A stretch of DNA of 64,000 bases from Anaerolineaceae bacterium (GTDB lineage Bacteria; Chloroflexota; Anaerolineae; Anaerolineales; Anaerolineaceae): the NCBI GenBank assembly GCA_016841445.1, contig JAENZD010000001.1:1736001-1800000 (forward strand), given 5' to 3'. Position 1 is the stretch's first letter. Each line of letters begins with the position of its first letter. Below are positions 1 through 10,354 of this stretch, one piece after another. Both the position numbers and the translations under genes were made by a program. Below the pieces are notes generated by a model. It ran no database searches. It was given only the letters and a program-made list of their open reading frames with translations, and was not told where the DNA came from.

Positions 1-393
1 CAGGATTCCCAGATAAAGCCCATCATCCTGGGTGACTTTTAGCCCAATTAACTCATGGAGATAATATTCATCATCAGGTAATACCGGTAAGTCTTCAGAT
101 TTGACATACACAAGGCTATTGGTCAATTCTGATACAGTCTCTCGATCATTAATTTCTTCAAATTTCAATAGAAGCAAATCTTGCTTCCACCGGTTCCCAT
201 CAATCGTGAAAGGCTGGTAGGTTTCTCCAACGTAAACCACGTTTTCCGGTTCCAACAATGCCAGCATGCGTGTATAGACCTCCATAGGGATTTCACCCTG
301 GACGCCATGCGCTCTGCGCAGCTTACCTACTACAAGAAATGCAGGCTCGTTGATCTGTTTTGAGCCTGCATTTTTTCGATTTTTTCGAGGCAT
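1..393 (-). CDS. rimM: Ribosome maturation factor RimM, N-terminal part (cut by window edge)
   Basis: RimM binds ribosomal protein S19 and helps assemble the 30S head. The gene is not in the ORF track because it runs off the left edge. I translated the reverse strand from an ATG at 393. The protein has an N-terminal RimM barrel (FLVVGKLRRAHGVQGE around residues 20-35) and then the start of the PRC-like barrel (DEYYLHELIGLKV around residue 105-117). It lies 17 bases after the KH gene stop, the usual rpsP-KH-rimM order. About the last third is outside the window. Start choice is moderately sure; there is no strong ribosome-binding site. Confidence 0.9.
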   Translation of the reverse strand, partial: MPRKNRKNAGSKQINEPAFLVVGKLRRAHGVQGEIPMEVYTRMLALLEPENVVYVGETYQPFTIDGNRWKQDLLLLKFEEINDRETVSELTNSLVYVKSEDLPVLPDDEYYLHELIGLKVTQDDGLYLGIL

Positions 394-410
394 TTCGTCT
401 TTCGGCAATG

Positions 411-662
411 CTAACTTGGCTCAACAATATCCAGGTTGGCACGGCTGCCTTCACGAGCGGCAGCGACCTTTAACAGCGTACGGATTGAATTAGCAACCCG
501 CCCCCCTTTGCCAATAACACGACCCATATCGGATTTTTCAACATGCAGGTCCAATTGGATATTGTTGCCCCGCTGCTGCTTTTCCACCTTTACCTGTGTC
601 GGTTGGTCAACCAATGATTGAGCGACAAATTCAACCAGTTCTTGCAGGTTATCACCTTTCAT
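411..662 (-). CDS. khpA: KH domain RNA-binding protein (KhpA family)
   Basis: Small single-KH RNA-binding protein of 83 residues, the usual KhpA length. The KH signature GxxG is seen as GKGG near residues 51-54 (GRVIGKGGRVANSIRT). Family members bind many RNAs and in Gram-positive bacteria affect cell elongation, often with a partner (KhpB/Jag). Here the gene sits between rpsP and rimM, its standard position, so it is probably cotranscribed with ffh-rpsP-rimM. The precise role in this organism is not shown by the sequence. Confidence 0.9.
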   Translation of the reverse strand: MKGDNLQELVEFVAQSLVDQPTQVKVEKQQRGNNIQLDLHVEKSDMGRVIGKGGRVANSIRTLLKVAAAREGSRANLDIVEPS

Positions 663-692
663 TTTAGCCTCAATTTTCCCATAGTGAATCTT

Positions 693-1034
693 TTATGGAT
701 TCGTTCGTGGATCTGTTACGCGTGTGTTGTAAACTTCATCAGCCTCAGCAACCAGGGCTTTAACATCTTCCCCGGCTTTAAAACGCTCGTAGCGCTCCCA
801 CAGTTTCGTCTGGTTAAATAAACCATCGACGGCCTCTGTTGGTTGAGCGCCAACGCTCAGCCAATAGTAGACGCGGTCATCCTTAAGGACGATCGTGGAG
901 GGTTCTGTCCGTGGGTTATAGTGGCCAACGATTTCAATGAATCGGCCATCCCGTGGGCTTTCTTTATCAGCTACAACAACACGATAACTTGCTTGATTCC
1001 GGGATCCAACCCGGCGTAATCGAATACGTACCAT
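693..1034 (-). CDS. rpsP: 30S ribosomal protein S16
   Basis: Assembly protein of the 30S body. The N-terminus MVRIRLRRVGSRNQASYRVV is the family hallmark, followed by the RFIEIVGHYNPRTEP segment. At 113 residues it is longer than the roughly 80-90 of many S16 proteins because of a C-terminal extension (from about residue 85, KAGEDVKALVAEADEVYNTR). It lies 30 bases upstream of khpA and about 108 bases downstream of ffh in the same direction, so probably one transcript. Confidence 0.97.
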   Translation of the reverse strand: MVRIRLRRVGSRNQASYRVVVADKESPRDGRFIEIVGHYNPRTEPSTIVLKDDRVYYWLSVGAQPTEAVDGLFNQTKLWERYERFKAGEDVKALVAEADEVYNTRVTDPRTNP

Positions 1035-1142
1035 CGAAATTATGCTCCTCTTACACTAATTTTTTATCTAATTTATTAAGCCTGAGGGTCAAAATGGTTT
1101 GAGAGAGCGTTGAAGGAAACGCTACCTTTTTTCATCCTCTGG

Positions 1143-2465
1143 CTATCCCATCAATCGGCCTAAACCTCGACCGCCTGATTTCTGTATCGTCTTGATCAAC
1201 CGTTGTGTCTCGCGAAACCGTTTCATCACCTGGTTGACCACCTGTACATCCAGCCCCGACCCACTTGCAATCCTGCGTCTACGGCTGGCATTTAATAATT
1301 TTGGGTTGCGGCGTTCTTCAATGGTCATTGAGTTGATCACCGCTTCAATTTGTTTCAATTGATCTTCAGCGTCCCGTGGATCAACCTGTCGTGCAACCTG
1401 CCCCATTTGACCGGGCAGCATTTCCATGATTTTACCCATGGGTCCCAATTTTCGCATTTGCTTCAATTGTTTAGCGAAATCCTCCAAGGAGAATTCACCG
1501 CGCATGAGCTTTTCAGCTTGCTTTTCTGCTTCTACTTCATCAAAAGTTGCTTCCGCTTTCTGGATCAAGCCAAGCATGTCACCCATGCCCAGGATGCGGG
1601 AGGCTAACCTATCAGGATTATACTCCTCAATGGCGTCCAGTGCCTCACCCACACCGAGGAATTTTATCGGTACTCCCGTGACATCACGTATTGAGATCGC
1701 AGCCCCACCACGAGCATCGCCATCAATTTTGGTCATGAACAGCCCCGTAATTGGCAGCTCATTCCTGAATCCCTGTGCAACATTCAAGGCTTCCTGACCA
1801 ATCATTGCATCCACAACTAAGAGGGTCTCATTGATCTTGACTTTCCTGGCAATCGCACCCAACTCATCCATCAGCTCAGAATCCATCTGCGAACGCCCTG
1901 CTGTATCCAGGATCACGATGGTCACGCCGCCTTTTCGTGCATTTTGATAGGCATCAGCAGCTAGTTTTGGTGGGCTGACTTTGTCCTGGTAAAAAACCGG
2001 AACATCAATTTGCGAACCCAGCGTCTGTAATTGTTTCACTGCTGCGGGTCGATAGGGATCACCTGCAACCAGCATCACCCGTTCACCCTGGCTTCGCAAG
2101 CGCTTAGCGAGCTTCGCAGCAGCAGTCGTCTTGCCGGAACCCTGTAGGCCAACCAGCATGATCACATAGGGACGTTCTCCCTTCAGGTTCAGGCTGCTGG
2201 GCTCACCGAGAATAGAAATCAATTCCTGGTTAACGATCTTAATGACCTGCTGTGCCGGGTTGAGTGCTTTTGAAACCTCATGCCCCACAGCCCGGTCTTT
2301 GACATGCTGAGTGAATCGCTTAACCACGCTGTAATGAACATCTGCTTCAAGCAAGGCCATACGAACTTCACGCATCGCCTCGTCAACATCCCCTTCGGAA
2401 AGCCGACCGTGGCGGCGTAATTTGTCAAAAATATTCGTTAATCGTTCAGTCAGATTTTCAAACAC
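1143..2465 (-). CDS. ffh: Signal recognition particle protein Ffh
   Basis: GTPase of the signal recognition particle; with 4.5S RNA it binds signal sequences and docks on FtsY. Visible are the N domain (FENLTERLTNIFDKL), the P-loop GLQGSGKTT near residue 105, DTAGR near 187, TKIDGDARGG near 243 and the RNA/signal-binding M domain (PMGKIMEMLPGQ; NASRRRRIASGSG). The ORF track starts 18 codons earlier. I place the start at the GTG at 2465 because homologues begin at FENL and because a good promoter (TTGACC, 17 bases, TAAAAT) would begin transcription near 2500, downstream of the track ATG. Heads the ffh-rpsP-khpA-rimM unit. Confidence 0.95.
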   Translation of the reverse strand: MFENLTERLTNIFDKLRRHGRLSEGDVDEAMREVRMALLEADVHYSVVKRFTQHVKDRAVGHEVSKALNPAQQVIKIVNQELISILGEPSSLNLKGERPYVIMLVGLQGSGKTTAAAKLAKRLRSQGERVMLVAGDPYRPAAVKQLQTLGSQIDVPVFYQDKVSPPKLAADAYQNARKGGVTIVILDTAGRSQMDSELMDELGAIARKVKINETLLVVDAMIGQEALNVAQGFRNELPITGLFMTKIDGDARGGAAISIRDVTGVPIKFLGVGEALDAIEEYNPDRLASRILGMGDMLGLIQKAEATFDEVEAEKQAEKLMRGEFSLEDFAKQLKQMRKLGPMGKIMEMLPGQMGQVARQVDPRDAEDQLKQIEAVINSMTIEERRNPKLLNASRRRRIASGSGLDVQVVNQVMKRFRETQRLIKTIQKSGGRGLGRLMG

Positions 2466-2506
2466 AATAAATGTATGTCTTCTATTTGTCAAACTTTCAA
2501 CACGTG

Positions 2507-2535
2507 ATTTTAGCGTCAAAGTGGGCTTCGGTCAA
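2507..2535 (-). promoter_or_regulatory. Predicted sigma-A promoter of ffh
   Basis: On the minus strand TTGACC is followed after exactly 17 bases by TAAAAT, close to the housekeeping consensus. Transcription would start near 2500, giving a short leader to the GTG at 2465 and ruling out the longer ORF-track start at 2519. Confidence 0.6.
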
Positions 2536-2676
2536 GTAATGAATTGAAATTGCTTCATATTAACCGCAAATTGATACCATTATCACGCTTATTCGCGACG
2601 TTTCCGAGAAAAGTGGGTTAATCAAAGCAGTTATTCGTTGTTATTATGATTTATTATCCACTGAAAGGAATTAATC

Positions 2677-3549
2677 ATGTCCAAAGTTGCAATTGTTACC
2701 GATTCTTCCTCCTATTTGCCTGACGATCTTCTCTCTGCTTATAATATTACCGTCGCTCCGCTGGTCATCATTTGGGGGGAGGAAATACTGCATGATAATG
2801 TCGATATCCATCCAAATGAATTTTATGAACGCTTGCAGAAAGAAAAAGTGATGCCATCAACATCACAAGCGACCATTCAAGCATTTGCGGACGCGTTCAC
2901 TAAACTGCATAATGAGGGTTATGAGATCCTGGCTGTTGTAATCTCAACCGCATTATCAGGTACCTACGGATCAGCAATTCAAGCGAAAAAGATGGTTGCG
3001 GAAGCCAGGATTGAGCTGGTAGATTCAAAAGTTACCTCCCTACCCCTGGCTTACATGGCGCTTGCCGCTGCCCGGGCAGCAAAAGCTGGTGCTTCCCTTG
3101 AAAAATGTAAAGAAATTGTTGAATCGATACGTGAAAAAACTGAGATCTACTTTGCAGTAGACACCTTGGAATTTTTACATCGCGGTGGTCGGATTGGCGG
3201 GGCTTCTCGCTTTTTGGGAACTGCCCTGAACTTGAAACCGATCCTCACTCTCCAGGATGGGAAAATTGAAGCTGTCGAACGGGTGCGAACCTCAAAAAAG
3301 GCTCACCACCGTTTGATCGAATTGCTTGATAAAGGCGTGCACGGTCAAAAAATTATCAATATGATTGGCGTTGTCGCCGCTGCCGCTCCAGAGGCTGCGG
3401 CTGGATTATTGTCAGAAATCAAAGAAAAGTACACACCGGATGAAATTATATTGGCAAACCTCAGCCCGGCGGTTGGCACACATACCGGTCCAGGTACGGT
3501 TGGTGTTGCTTATGTGGCAGGGATCGATCCGGAAGTATTTAATCCATAG
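2677..3549 (+). CDS. DegV family fatty-acid-binding protein
   Basis: DegV/FakB-type protein of 290 residues. The N-terminus VAIVTDSSSYLP and the later LEFLHRGGRIGGASRFLGT segment are diagnostic. Family members hold a fatty acid and present it to a FakA kinase so that exogenous fatty acids enter phospholipid synthesis; no FakA is visible here, so the role is inferred from the family. AAAGGA lies well placed before the ATG. The gene stands alone: it is divergent from ffh and followed by a strong terminator. Confidence 0.92.
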   Translation: MSKVAIVTDSSSYLPDDLLSAYNITVAPLVIIWGEEILHDNVDIHPNEFYERLQKEKVMPSTSQATIQAFADAFTKLHNEGYEILAVVISTALSGTYGSAIQAKKMVAEARIELVDSKVTSLPLAYMALAAARAAKAGASLEKCKEIVESIREKTEIYFAVDTLEFLHRGGRIGGASRFLGTALNLKPILTLQDGKIEAVERVRTSKKAHHRLIELLDKGVHGQKIINMIGVVAAAAPEAAAGLLSEIKEKYTPDEIILANLSPAVGTHTGPGTVGVAYVAGIDPEVFNP

Positions 3550-3586
3550 GATCAACCAATATTTATCAATCTTCCTGTGAAACGCA

Positions 3587-3620
3587 GAGCGGACCAGTAT
3601 TTTGGTTCGCTCTTTTTTTT
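3587..3620 (+). terminator. Intrinsic terminator after degV
   Basis: GAGCGGACC and GGTTCGCTC form a 9-bp stem (one G-T pair) with an 8-base loop, followed directly by eight T. Confidence 0.9.
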
Positions 3621-3716
3621 CATCCGCTTACAAAAATTATTCCAATTAATTTCTATCTTTAAGGAAACAAAAATATCAGTTAAAATAAGATCAAAACACT
3701 TCGACAAAAGGATAAA

Positions 3717-5048
3717 ATGATGAAACAATTCAGCGATATCGGTATAAATATCCCCGAAATCCTCCTGCCAAAACCATCCATTGACCCTTCAAAATGGTCT
3801 GTTATTGCTTGCGATCAATTCACATCTGAACCTGAATACTGGCAGCAAGTTGAGGAGATTGTTGGAAATTCACCTTCAACCTACCAGATGATCTTACCGG
3901 AAGTCTATTTAGGAACACCAGAAGAAGAAAAGCAGGTAGCTAAAACACAATCTGCAATGCGGCAATATATTGACTCCAATGTCTTTAGGAAGGTCAATAA
4001 TTTCATTTACGTCCTTCGTTCCATCAACGGGAAAACAAGACGAGGGTTAATGGTCTGCCTGGATCTCGAGCAATATGATTACAACAAGGGTGCACAGACC
4101 CTGATCCGTGCCACAGAAGGCACCATTCTCGACCGCATACCACCCCGCATCAAGATACGGGAACAAGCCCCGCTGGAATGCCCTCACATATTAGTGCTTT
4201 TCGACGATCCCACTGAGTCGGTTTTTGGACCCCTCGATGAAGAACTGATCCGTTTTGAACCCCTCTATGATTTTGATCTGATGCTTGGTAGTGGTCATCT
4301 TGCAGGGTTTGAAATCACAGATGAACAATTGAAACAGAACATTGGCACTGCATTATCTAACCTGATTAATCCCGAGATCTTCGCAGAGAAATACAATTTA
4401 CAGCCGGGCGTTAAACAGCCCCTCCTCTTTGCAATGGGTGATGGCAACCATTCCCTCGCCACCGCAAAAGCCATTTGGAAGCAGATCAAACCCACAGTTG
4501 GACTGGACCATCCTGCCCGATATGCACTGGTTGAAATCGAAAATGTCCATGATAACGCCCTTACTTTTGAACCCATCCACCGCCTGCTGTTCAATCTCAA
4601 AAAGGATATCCTTGAGGAAATGCAAGTTTTTTGGGGCAAGCGGATCACCGTCCGCAATATTGACTCGGAAGAAAAGATGATGTCCATTGTTGATGAAGCT
4701 GCGGAACCCTGGCACCAGTTTGGCATGATTACAGAAGAAGGATTTAAACTGGTTGAAGTCCACCAACCTGTCGATAACCTGCCCGTGGGCACATTGCAAA
4801 AGTTCTTGGATGCGTTCCTCAAGGAAGATGGCTTAGAAAGAATTGATTATGTCCATGGAACTGAGGTCCTCTTTGAGAAAGGTAAACTCACTGGGAATAC
4901 TGGTTTTTACGTGCCAGCAATGGATAAATCGGACTTGTTCAAGACGGTTATCTTAGATGGAGCCCTCCCACGCAAAACCTTTTCCATGGGAGAAGCCAAA
5001 GACAAGCGGTTCTATATGGAATGCAGGCGGATAGAAAAGAATGATTAA
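3717..5048 (+). CDS. DUF1015 family protein
   Basis: 443-residue protein of the DUF1015 family, recognised by the N-terminal KPSIDPSKWSVIACDQFTSEP region and by GDGNHSLATAKAIW near residue 240. Members are cytosolic proteins of unknown biochemical function, often near serine or phosphoserine metabolism genes; nothing of that sort is near here. There are two successive ATG codons (3717, 3720) after AAAAGGA; either could be used. It overlaps the next gene by 8 bases, so the two are probably cotranslated. Confidence 0.88.
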   Translation: MMKQFSDIGINIPEILLPKPSIDPSKWSVIACDQFTSEPEYWQQVEEIVGNSPSTYQMILPEVYLGTPEEEKQVAKTQSAMRQYIDSNVFRKVNNFIYVLRSINGKTRRGLMVCLDLEQYDYNKGAQTLIRATEGTILDRIPPRIKIREQAPLECPHILVLFDDPTESVFGPLDEELIRFEPLYDFDLMLGSGHLAGFEITDEQLKQNIGTALSNLINPEIFAEKYNLQPGVKQPLLFAMGDGNHSLATAKAIWKQIKPTVGLDHPARYALVEIENVHDNALTFEPIHRLLFNLKKDILEEMQVFWGKRITVRNIDSEEKMMSIVDEAAEPWHQFGMITEEGFKLVEVHQPVDNLPVGTLQKFLDAFLKEDGLERIDYVHGTEVLFEKGKLTGNTGFYVPAMDKSDLFKTVILDGALPRKTFSMGEAKDKRFYMECRRIEKND

Positions 5049-5880
5049 AAAAGGGTTCTTGCTGGTGTGTGCTATCCTGTTAGTAGCGTGTCAACCGGTT
5101 CAGACTAATACAGCAGAACCAACAGCCACACAAACCGCTCAGGAGTCATCAACGCCTATCGTCACCAGCACATCCACAGCTTTGCCGCCAACGGTGACGC
5201 CTCGTCCCACAGAAACTCCAGAAATATTTTCCGTTTGCTGTCCGCTCGAAGATGAAACCTTTGACAGCCTACCATTGATCCTGTCCAAACCTTTGGACAT
5301 CCCCCCCTTTGGTCAGGATGTTGGCCATCACGGTGTGGACTATGCCTATTTCAGCCGGGGAGAACGTGAATCGATCCAGGGTGTTGAGGTCTATGCCATC
5401 TTATCAGGATCGGTCGTTCTCACTTTAGAAAACAATTATCCATACGGATATGCAGTCCTGGTTGAAACACAGTTAGCCAAATTTCCACAGGCCTTGCAGG
5501 ACGCACTCATGACAACCTACCAGCCTGTTCCTGACGACCCGGGCTACCGGCTTTACTGCCCCGAGGTGACACCACCACAGATCACAGGTGATTATTCTGT
5601 TTATCACTTGTATGCTCATTTTGAAAACCAACCGGCTTTTGAGACCGGTGATCCAGTGAACTGCGGTGCACTTTTTGGAACTGTCGGAAATACTGGCTAT
5701 TCCAGCAATCCCCATCTTCATTTGGAAACCAGGGTCGGTCCTTCTGGGGCAGCATTCAGAACAATGGCCCATTATCAAAACACCGCAACAAATGAGCAAA
5801 TGGCGAATTACTGCTTGTGGCGAATGAGCGGTTTTTACCAGCTTTTTGATCCTGAAATTCTTTTTTCGTCGTCCCCTTAA
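5041..5880 (+). CDS. M23 (LytM) family peptidase lipoprotein
   Basis: Predicted exported lipoprotein with a lipobox LLVAC (Cys17), a Thr/Pro-rich linker to about residue 62, and a LytM metallopeptidase domain. The zinc and catalytic motifs are visible: GHHGVDYAY near residue 97, HLYAHF near 188 and NPHLHLE near 222. LytM enzymes cut peptide bridges in peptidoglycan, so a wall-remodelling role outside the membrane is likely. All expected His/Asp positions appear present, arguing for an active enzyme rather than a degenerate activator. Overlaps the DUF1015 gene by 8 bases. Confidence 0.9.
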   Translation: MIKKGFLLVCAILLVACQPVQTNTAEPTATQTAQESSTPIVTSTSTALPPTVTPRPTETPEIFSVCCPLEDETFDSLPLILSKPLDIPPFGQDVGHHGVDYAYFSRGERESIQGVEVYAILSGSVVLTLENNYPYGYAVLVETQLAKFPQALQDALMTTYQPVPDDPGYRLYCPEVTPPQITGDYSVYHLYAHFENQPAFETGDPVNCGALFGTVGNTGYSSNPHLHLETRVGPSGAAFRTMAHYQNTATNEQMANYCLWRMSGFYQLFDPEILFSSSP

Positions 5881-5981
5881 AGCTTAGTGCAAAAACATAA
5901 TTGGGGTGTTGGAAATGAACTATAATGATGGGTCGTAGGATAAAGTGAAAATTTGTAATTTGCCGCATCAATGGAGGCGTT

Positions 5982-6848
5982 TTGACATTTCAGAACATTA
6001 AACAAGCGTTCAAATATACAGGACGAAATACCCTTCTGACAATGCAATCCATATTGCGATGGAAGAAATTTGATTTCAGCAGGATACCCGCTGTTTTTGG
6101 CAATGCGATGCCAAAATCCGGCTCGCATCTTGTCTATCAAATCCTGAAAGGGATCACTCAAGTTGCCCCATATCGATATGTGGAGGCACTGCCTGTACGT
6201 ATGATCACTGGCGAAGGAAGGCAGCGCTCAAAGGATGAAATCCTCGATGACCTGACAGGAATAAAGCCGGGGACGATGGGTTGGGGATATCTGCGGTCTT
6301 ACCCCGAATACATCCGGTTCTTCGAGGAACATCCGGATGTGATCTCATTTTTTGTATACCGGGACCCACGGGACCAGTTGATCTCAAGTATCTTTTACGC
6401 TGTCGATATCCATCTGGAGCATGCACAGCATGACTATTACACAGGCATTTCAATGGATGAACGCATCAAAACAGAGATATTGGGACGAGACGAACCTGAT
6501 CTTCTGCATCTTCCCAATGTGCGCCAACATTATGATGAATACCTGGGTTGGCTGGATTGTCCTGAAGTCCTTTGCCTGCGTTTTGAAGATCTTATAAATG
6601 ATAAAGACAGAAGCTTGGCAAAAATTCTTGATCACCTCGAACGCGGCTCATTCCGGATCCCAACTGGCAGGGAAACAGCCCTGGCAATTATTAAAGAAGC
6701 TATTCAACCCAAAAAATCTGCAACCTTCCGGAAAGGGAAATCTGGCGGATGGCGGGAGCATTTCACAAAAGAACATAAACAGCTCTTTAAAGAAACAGCA
6801 GGCGATCTGTTAATTAAATTAGGCTACGAGGAAAACAATGACTGGTAA
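5982..6848 (+). CDS. PAPS-dependent sulfotransferase, first of a tandem pair
   Basis: Sulfotransferase-domain protein of 288 residues. The 5'-phosphosulfate loop is seen as NAMPKSGSHLVY near residues 41-52 and the 3'-phosphate-binding motif as VYRDPRDQLISS near 124-135; RFEDLI near 202 is also typical. These enzymes move sulfate from PAPS to a hydroxyl or amine of a carbohydrate, lipid or small molecule; the acceptor cannot be read from sequence. The start is TTG at 5982 behind GGAGG (short spacing of 4); the next in-frame ATG is at 6042. It overlaps the second sulfotransferase by 11 bases. Confidence 0.85.
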   Translation: MTFQNIKQAFKYTGRNTLLTMQSILRWKKFDFSRIPAVFGNAMPKSGSHLVYQILKGITQVAPYRYVEALPVRMITGEGRQRSKDEILDDLTGIKPGTMGWGYLRSYPEYIRFFEEHPDVISFFVYRDPRDQLISSIFYAVDIHLEHAQHDYYTGISMDERIKTEILGRDEPDLLHLPNVRQHYDEYLGWLDCPEVLCLRFEDLINDKDRSLAKILDHLERGSFRIPTGRETALAIIKEAIQPKKSATFRKGKSGGWREHFTKEHKQLFKETAGDLLIKLGYEENNDW

Positions 6849-7587
6849 CCGCAAACACCAAATCTTCCTTTCTGGCGGTATGCCGCGCGCAGGCAGTGCC
6901 TGGTTCTATCATTTAACCAGGGATATCTTCTTAGCTTCTGGTGGAGACGATATCCGCCAAATTCAAAAAGAGTATCACCTGGAAAATGTGCTCACGGAAG
7001 TCAACCAGAATATTACACAATTTACACCGCTAAGAACTCTCAGGATCCTCATCCCCTACTTTGCCGGTAAATCCTTCACGATCAAAATCCATCCTTCGCC
7101 ATCTATATTAGGCCGCGCTTTGATCAAATTTAACTGGATGCGCACCACGTATATTTACCGTGATCCGCGGGATGCACTTCTCTCCGCCTATGAATACGGC
7201 AGGCGGGTCGAAAAAACAGGCAGAGAAAATGCTTTCACTTACCTGGATACAATCGATAAAGCGATTCATTTTATGCATCAATATATGGGCGAATGGGAAG
7301 CCTGGATGAAAATAGCAGATCCCTATATTTTTCGCTATGAAGATTTGCTGAATGACTTTGACCAACAGGTGCTGCGTCTGTCCGAATTCCTGGAAGTAGA
7401 CCCAGAATTACCTCAAATAAAAGAGGCAATTGATGGGAACCGAACGAAAGATGCTGCCAAGAAAGATGGCGGTCACTTTAGCAAAGGGAAAATTGGCCGT
7501 TTCCGCCAGGTGTTTACACCTGAACAGATCAACCTTTGCAGTAAATTATTTTCTCCCTATCTTGAGAAGATGGGTTATGAGATCTAG
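6838..7587 (+). CDS. PAPS-dependent sulfotransferase, second of a tandem pair
   Basis: Second sulfotransferase, 249 residues. SGGMPRAGSAWFYH (about 12-25) is the 5'-phosphosulfate loop and TYIYRDPRDALLSA (about 104-117) the 3'-phosphate site; RYEDLL and the C-terminal KGKIGRFRQVFTPEQ are family features. It starts inside the end of the first sulfotransferase, so the two are translationally coupled and probably act on the same or consecutive substrates. The two proteins share motifs but differ clearly outside them, so this is not a recent duplication. No sulfate-activation (PAPS synthesis) genes are in the window. Confidence 0.88.
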   Translation: MTGNRKHQIFLSGGMPRAGSAWFYHLTRDIFLASGGDDIRQIQKEYHLENVLTEVNQNITQFTPLRTLRILIPYFAGKSFTIKIHPSPSILGRALIKFNWMRTTYIYRDPRDALLSAYEYGRRVEKTGRENAFTYLDTIDKAIHFMHQYMGEWEAWMKIADPYIFRYEDLLNDFDQQVLRLSEFLEVDPELPQIKEAIDGNRTKDAAKKDGGHFSKGKIGRFRQVFTPEQINLCSKLFSPYLEKMGYEI

Positions 7588-7642
7588 GGATACAAAGCTG
7601 AAATTAGACTGTCATGGTCATTATGGATAAAGATCATCGTAC

Positions 7643-7670
7643 TTGACAGACTGAACATATGTGCTAAAAT
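7643..7670 (+). promoter_or_regulatory. recA promoter with embedded SOS (LexA-type) box
   Basis: TTGACA and TAAAAT are separated by 16 bases. The spacer contains GAACATATGTGC (7653-7664), which differs by one base from the Gram-positive LexA palindrome GAAC-N4-GTTC. A repressor there would block RNA polymerase, giving SOS control of recA. Confidence 0.75.
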
Positions 7671-7779
7671 CAAAATACGGACGAAAAAATAACTGGATCG
7701 TTTATAATAACGATTGATATAACGTGATTAGGTTTGACCATTCCTCTCAAATGAGGAAACCCAGGAAGAGGATCATAAA

Positions 7780-8841
7780 ATGGATGAGGCAAAAAAGACA
7801 GTTCTGGATAAAGCATTAAAGGATATTATCAAGCGATATGGTGAAGGGTCAATCATGAAACTCGGCCAGGCAAAGCATCTCGCAGTGGAGGTTATTCCAA
7901 CCGGCTCCCTTTCTCTGGATATTGCCCTGGGTGTTGGCGGTATTCCAAAAGCAAGGATCACCGAGATCTACGGCCCTGAAGCCTCAGGGAAAACCACGAT
8001 TTGCCAGCATATTGTTGCAGAAGCTCAAAAAATGGGCGGCACCGCCGCTTTTATTGACATGGAGCACGCATTAGACCCGGTTTATGCTGCCAAGTGTGGT
8101 GTTAATGTGGATGAACTCCTGATTTCTCAGCCTGATACAGGTGAACAGGCTCTTGAAATCGCTGAGACATTGGTGCGCTCTGGTGCAGTTGAGGTAGTTG
8201 TCATAGATTCCGTTGCAGCGCTGGTCCCTCGCTCTGAAATTGAAGGTGATATGGGTGCTCCAACCATGGGCACCCAGGCACGCTTGATGTCCCAGGCTAT
8301 GCGCAAGCTCTCCGGTGCGATCAACCAAACCCGAACGTCCGTCATCTTTACGAACCAGCTCCGGCACAAGATCGGGGTGATGTTTGGTAACCCAGAAACC
8401 ACAACAGGCGGTAACGCCCTGAAATTTTATGCTTCTATTCGCCTGGACGTCCGAAGGATTCAATCCATCAAAGTGGGCTCTGAGATCACCGGCAACCGTG
8501 TGCGGGTGCGTGTGGTCAAGAACAAGGTGGCTGCGCCTTTTAGAACCGCAGAATTCGATATCATGTACAACGAAGGCATATCGAGAGTTGGAGATATCCT
8601 CGACCTGGCAACAGAACTAGACATCGTGGATAAGCACGGTTCATGGTATTCGTATGGTGATATCAGGCTCGGTCAGGGTCGTGAAAATTCCAAAGAATAC
8701 TTGCACCAAAATGAAGAACTCCTGCAGGAAATTGGGAAAGCTGTACGCGAGCAAGCGATGGTCCATAATCCTGCCACGCCCTGGTCTGACACGGATGAAG
8801 ATTATGAGGATGACAACGATCTCCCTGAAGACGAAGAATAA
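7780..8841 (+). CDS. recA: Recombinase RecA
   Basis: Central strand-exchange ATPase of homologous recombination and coprotease for LexA. Seen: short N-terminal helix, Walker [10 protein letters not shown] near residue 65, MEHALDP near 94, the core [28 protein letters not shown], and an acidic C-terminal tail. Length 353 is normal. AGGAAGAGG precedes the ATG. A consensus promoter with an SOS-type box lies about 110 bases upstream and a strong terminator follows, so the gene is monocistronic and probably damage-inducible. Confidence 0.99.
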   Translation: MDEAKKTVLDKALKDIIKRYGEGSIMKLGQAKHLAVEVIPTGSLSLDIALGVGGIPKARITEIYGPEASGKTTICQHIVAEAQKMGGTAAFIDMEHALDPVYAAKCGVNVDELLISQPDTGEQALEIAETLVRSGAVEVVVIDSVAALVPRSEIEGDMGAPTMGTQARLMSQAMRKLSGAINQTRTSVIFTNQLRHKIGVMFGNPETTTGGNALKFYASIRLDVRRIQSIKVGSEITGNRVRVRVVKNKVAAPFRTAEFDIMYNEGISRVGDILDLATELDIVDKHGSWYSYGDIRLGQGRENSKEYLHQNEELLQEIGKAVREQAMVHNPATPWSDTDEDYEDDNDLPEDEE

Positions 8842-8862
8842 AATAATCGCTTAAGAATCAAT

Positions 8863-8893
8863 AATGGGTCGAGAAATTTCTCGACCCATTTTT
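8863..8893 (+). terminator. Intrinsic terminator after recA
   Basis: AATGGGTCGAGAAA is followed at once by its exact reverse complement and then TTT; the folded form has a stem of about 12 bp with a small loop. Sits 21 bases after the recA stop. Confidence 0.85.
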
Positions 8894-9038
8894 CTATCCA
8901 GGTACCTCAAATTTTTTATGGTTCGGATCAGAACAGCGTGTAAACCTAATATTGGTAATCTAATTAATTGAACGTAAAACGATAATCCTCGAACAGTAAT
9001 TCAACATATACCAAATCGCCAATTAAAAATCTAAGGGT

Positions 9039-10346
<1,308 letters not shown>

Positions 10347-10354
10347 CTAATTGC

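Noticed and set aside
1106-1123. AGCGTT/AACGCT hairpin followed by CCTTTTTT on the plus strand in the ffh-rpsP gap
   Set aside because: The T-run is on the strand opposite to the genes and no plus-strand gene lies to its left; only a 6-bp stem, so probably chance.
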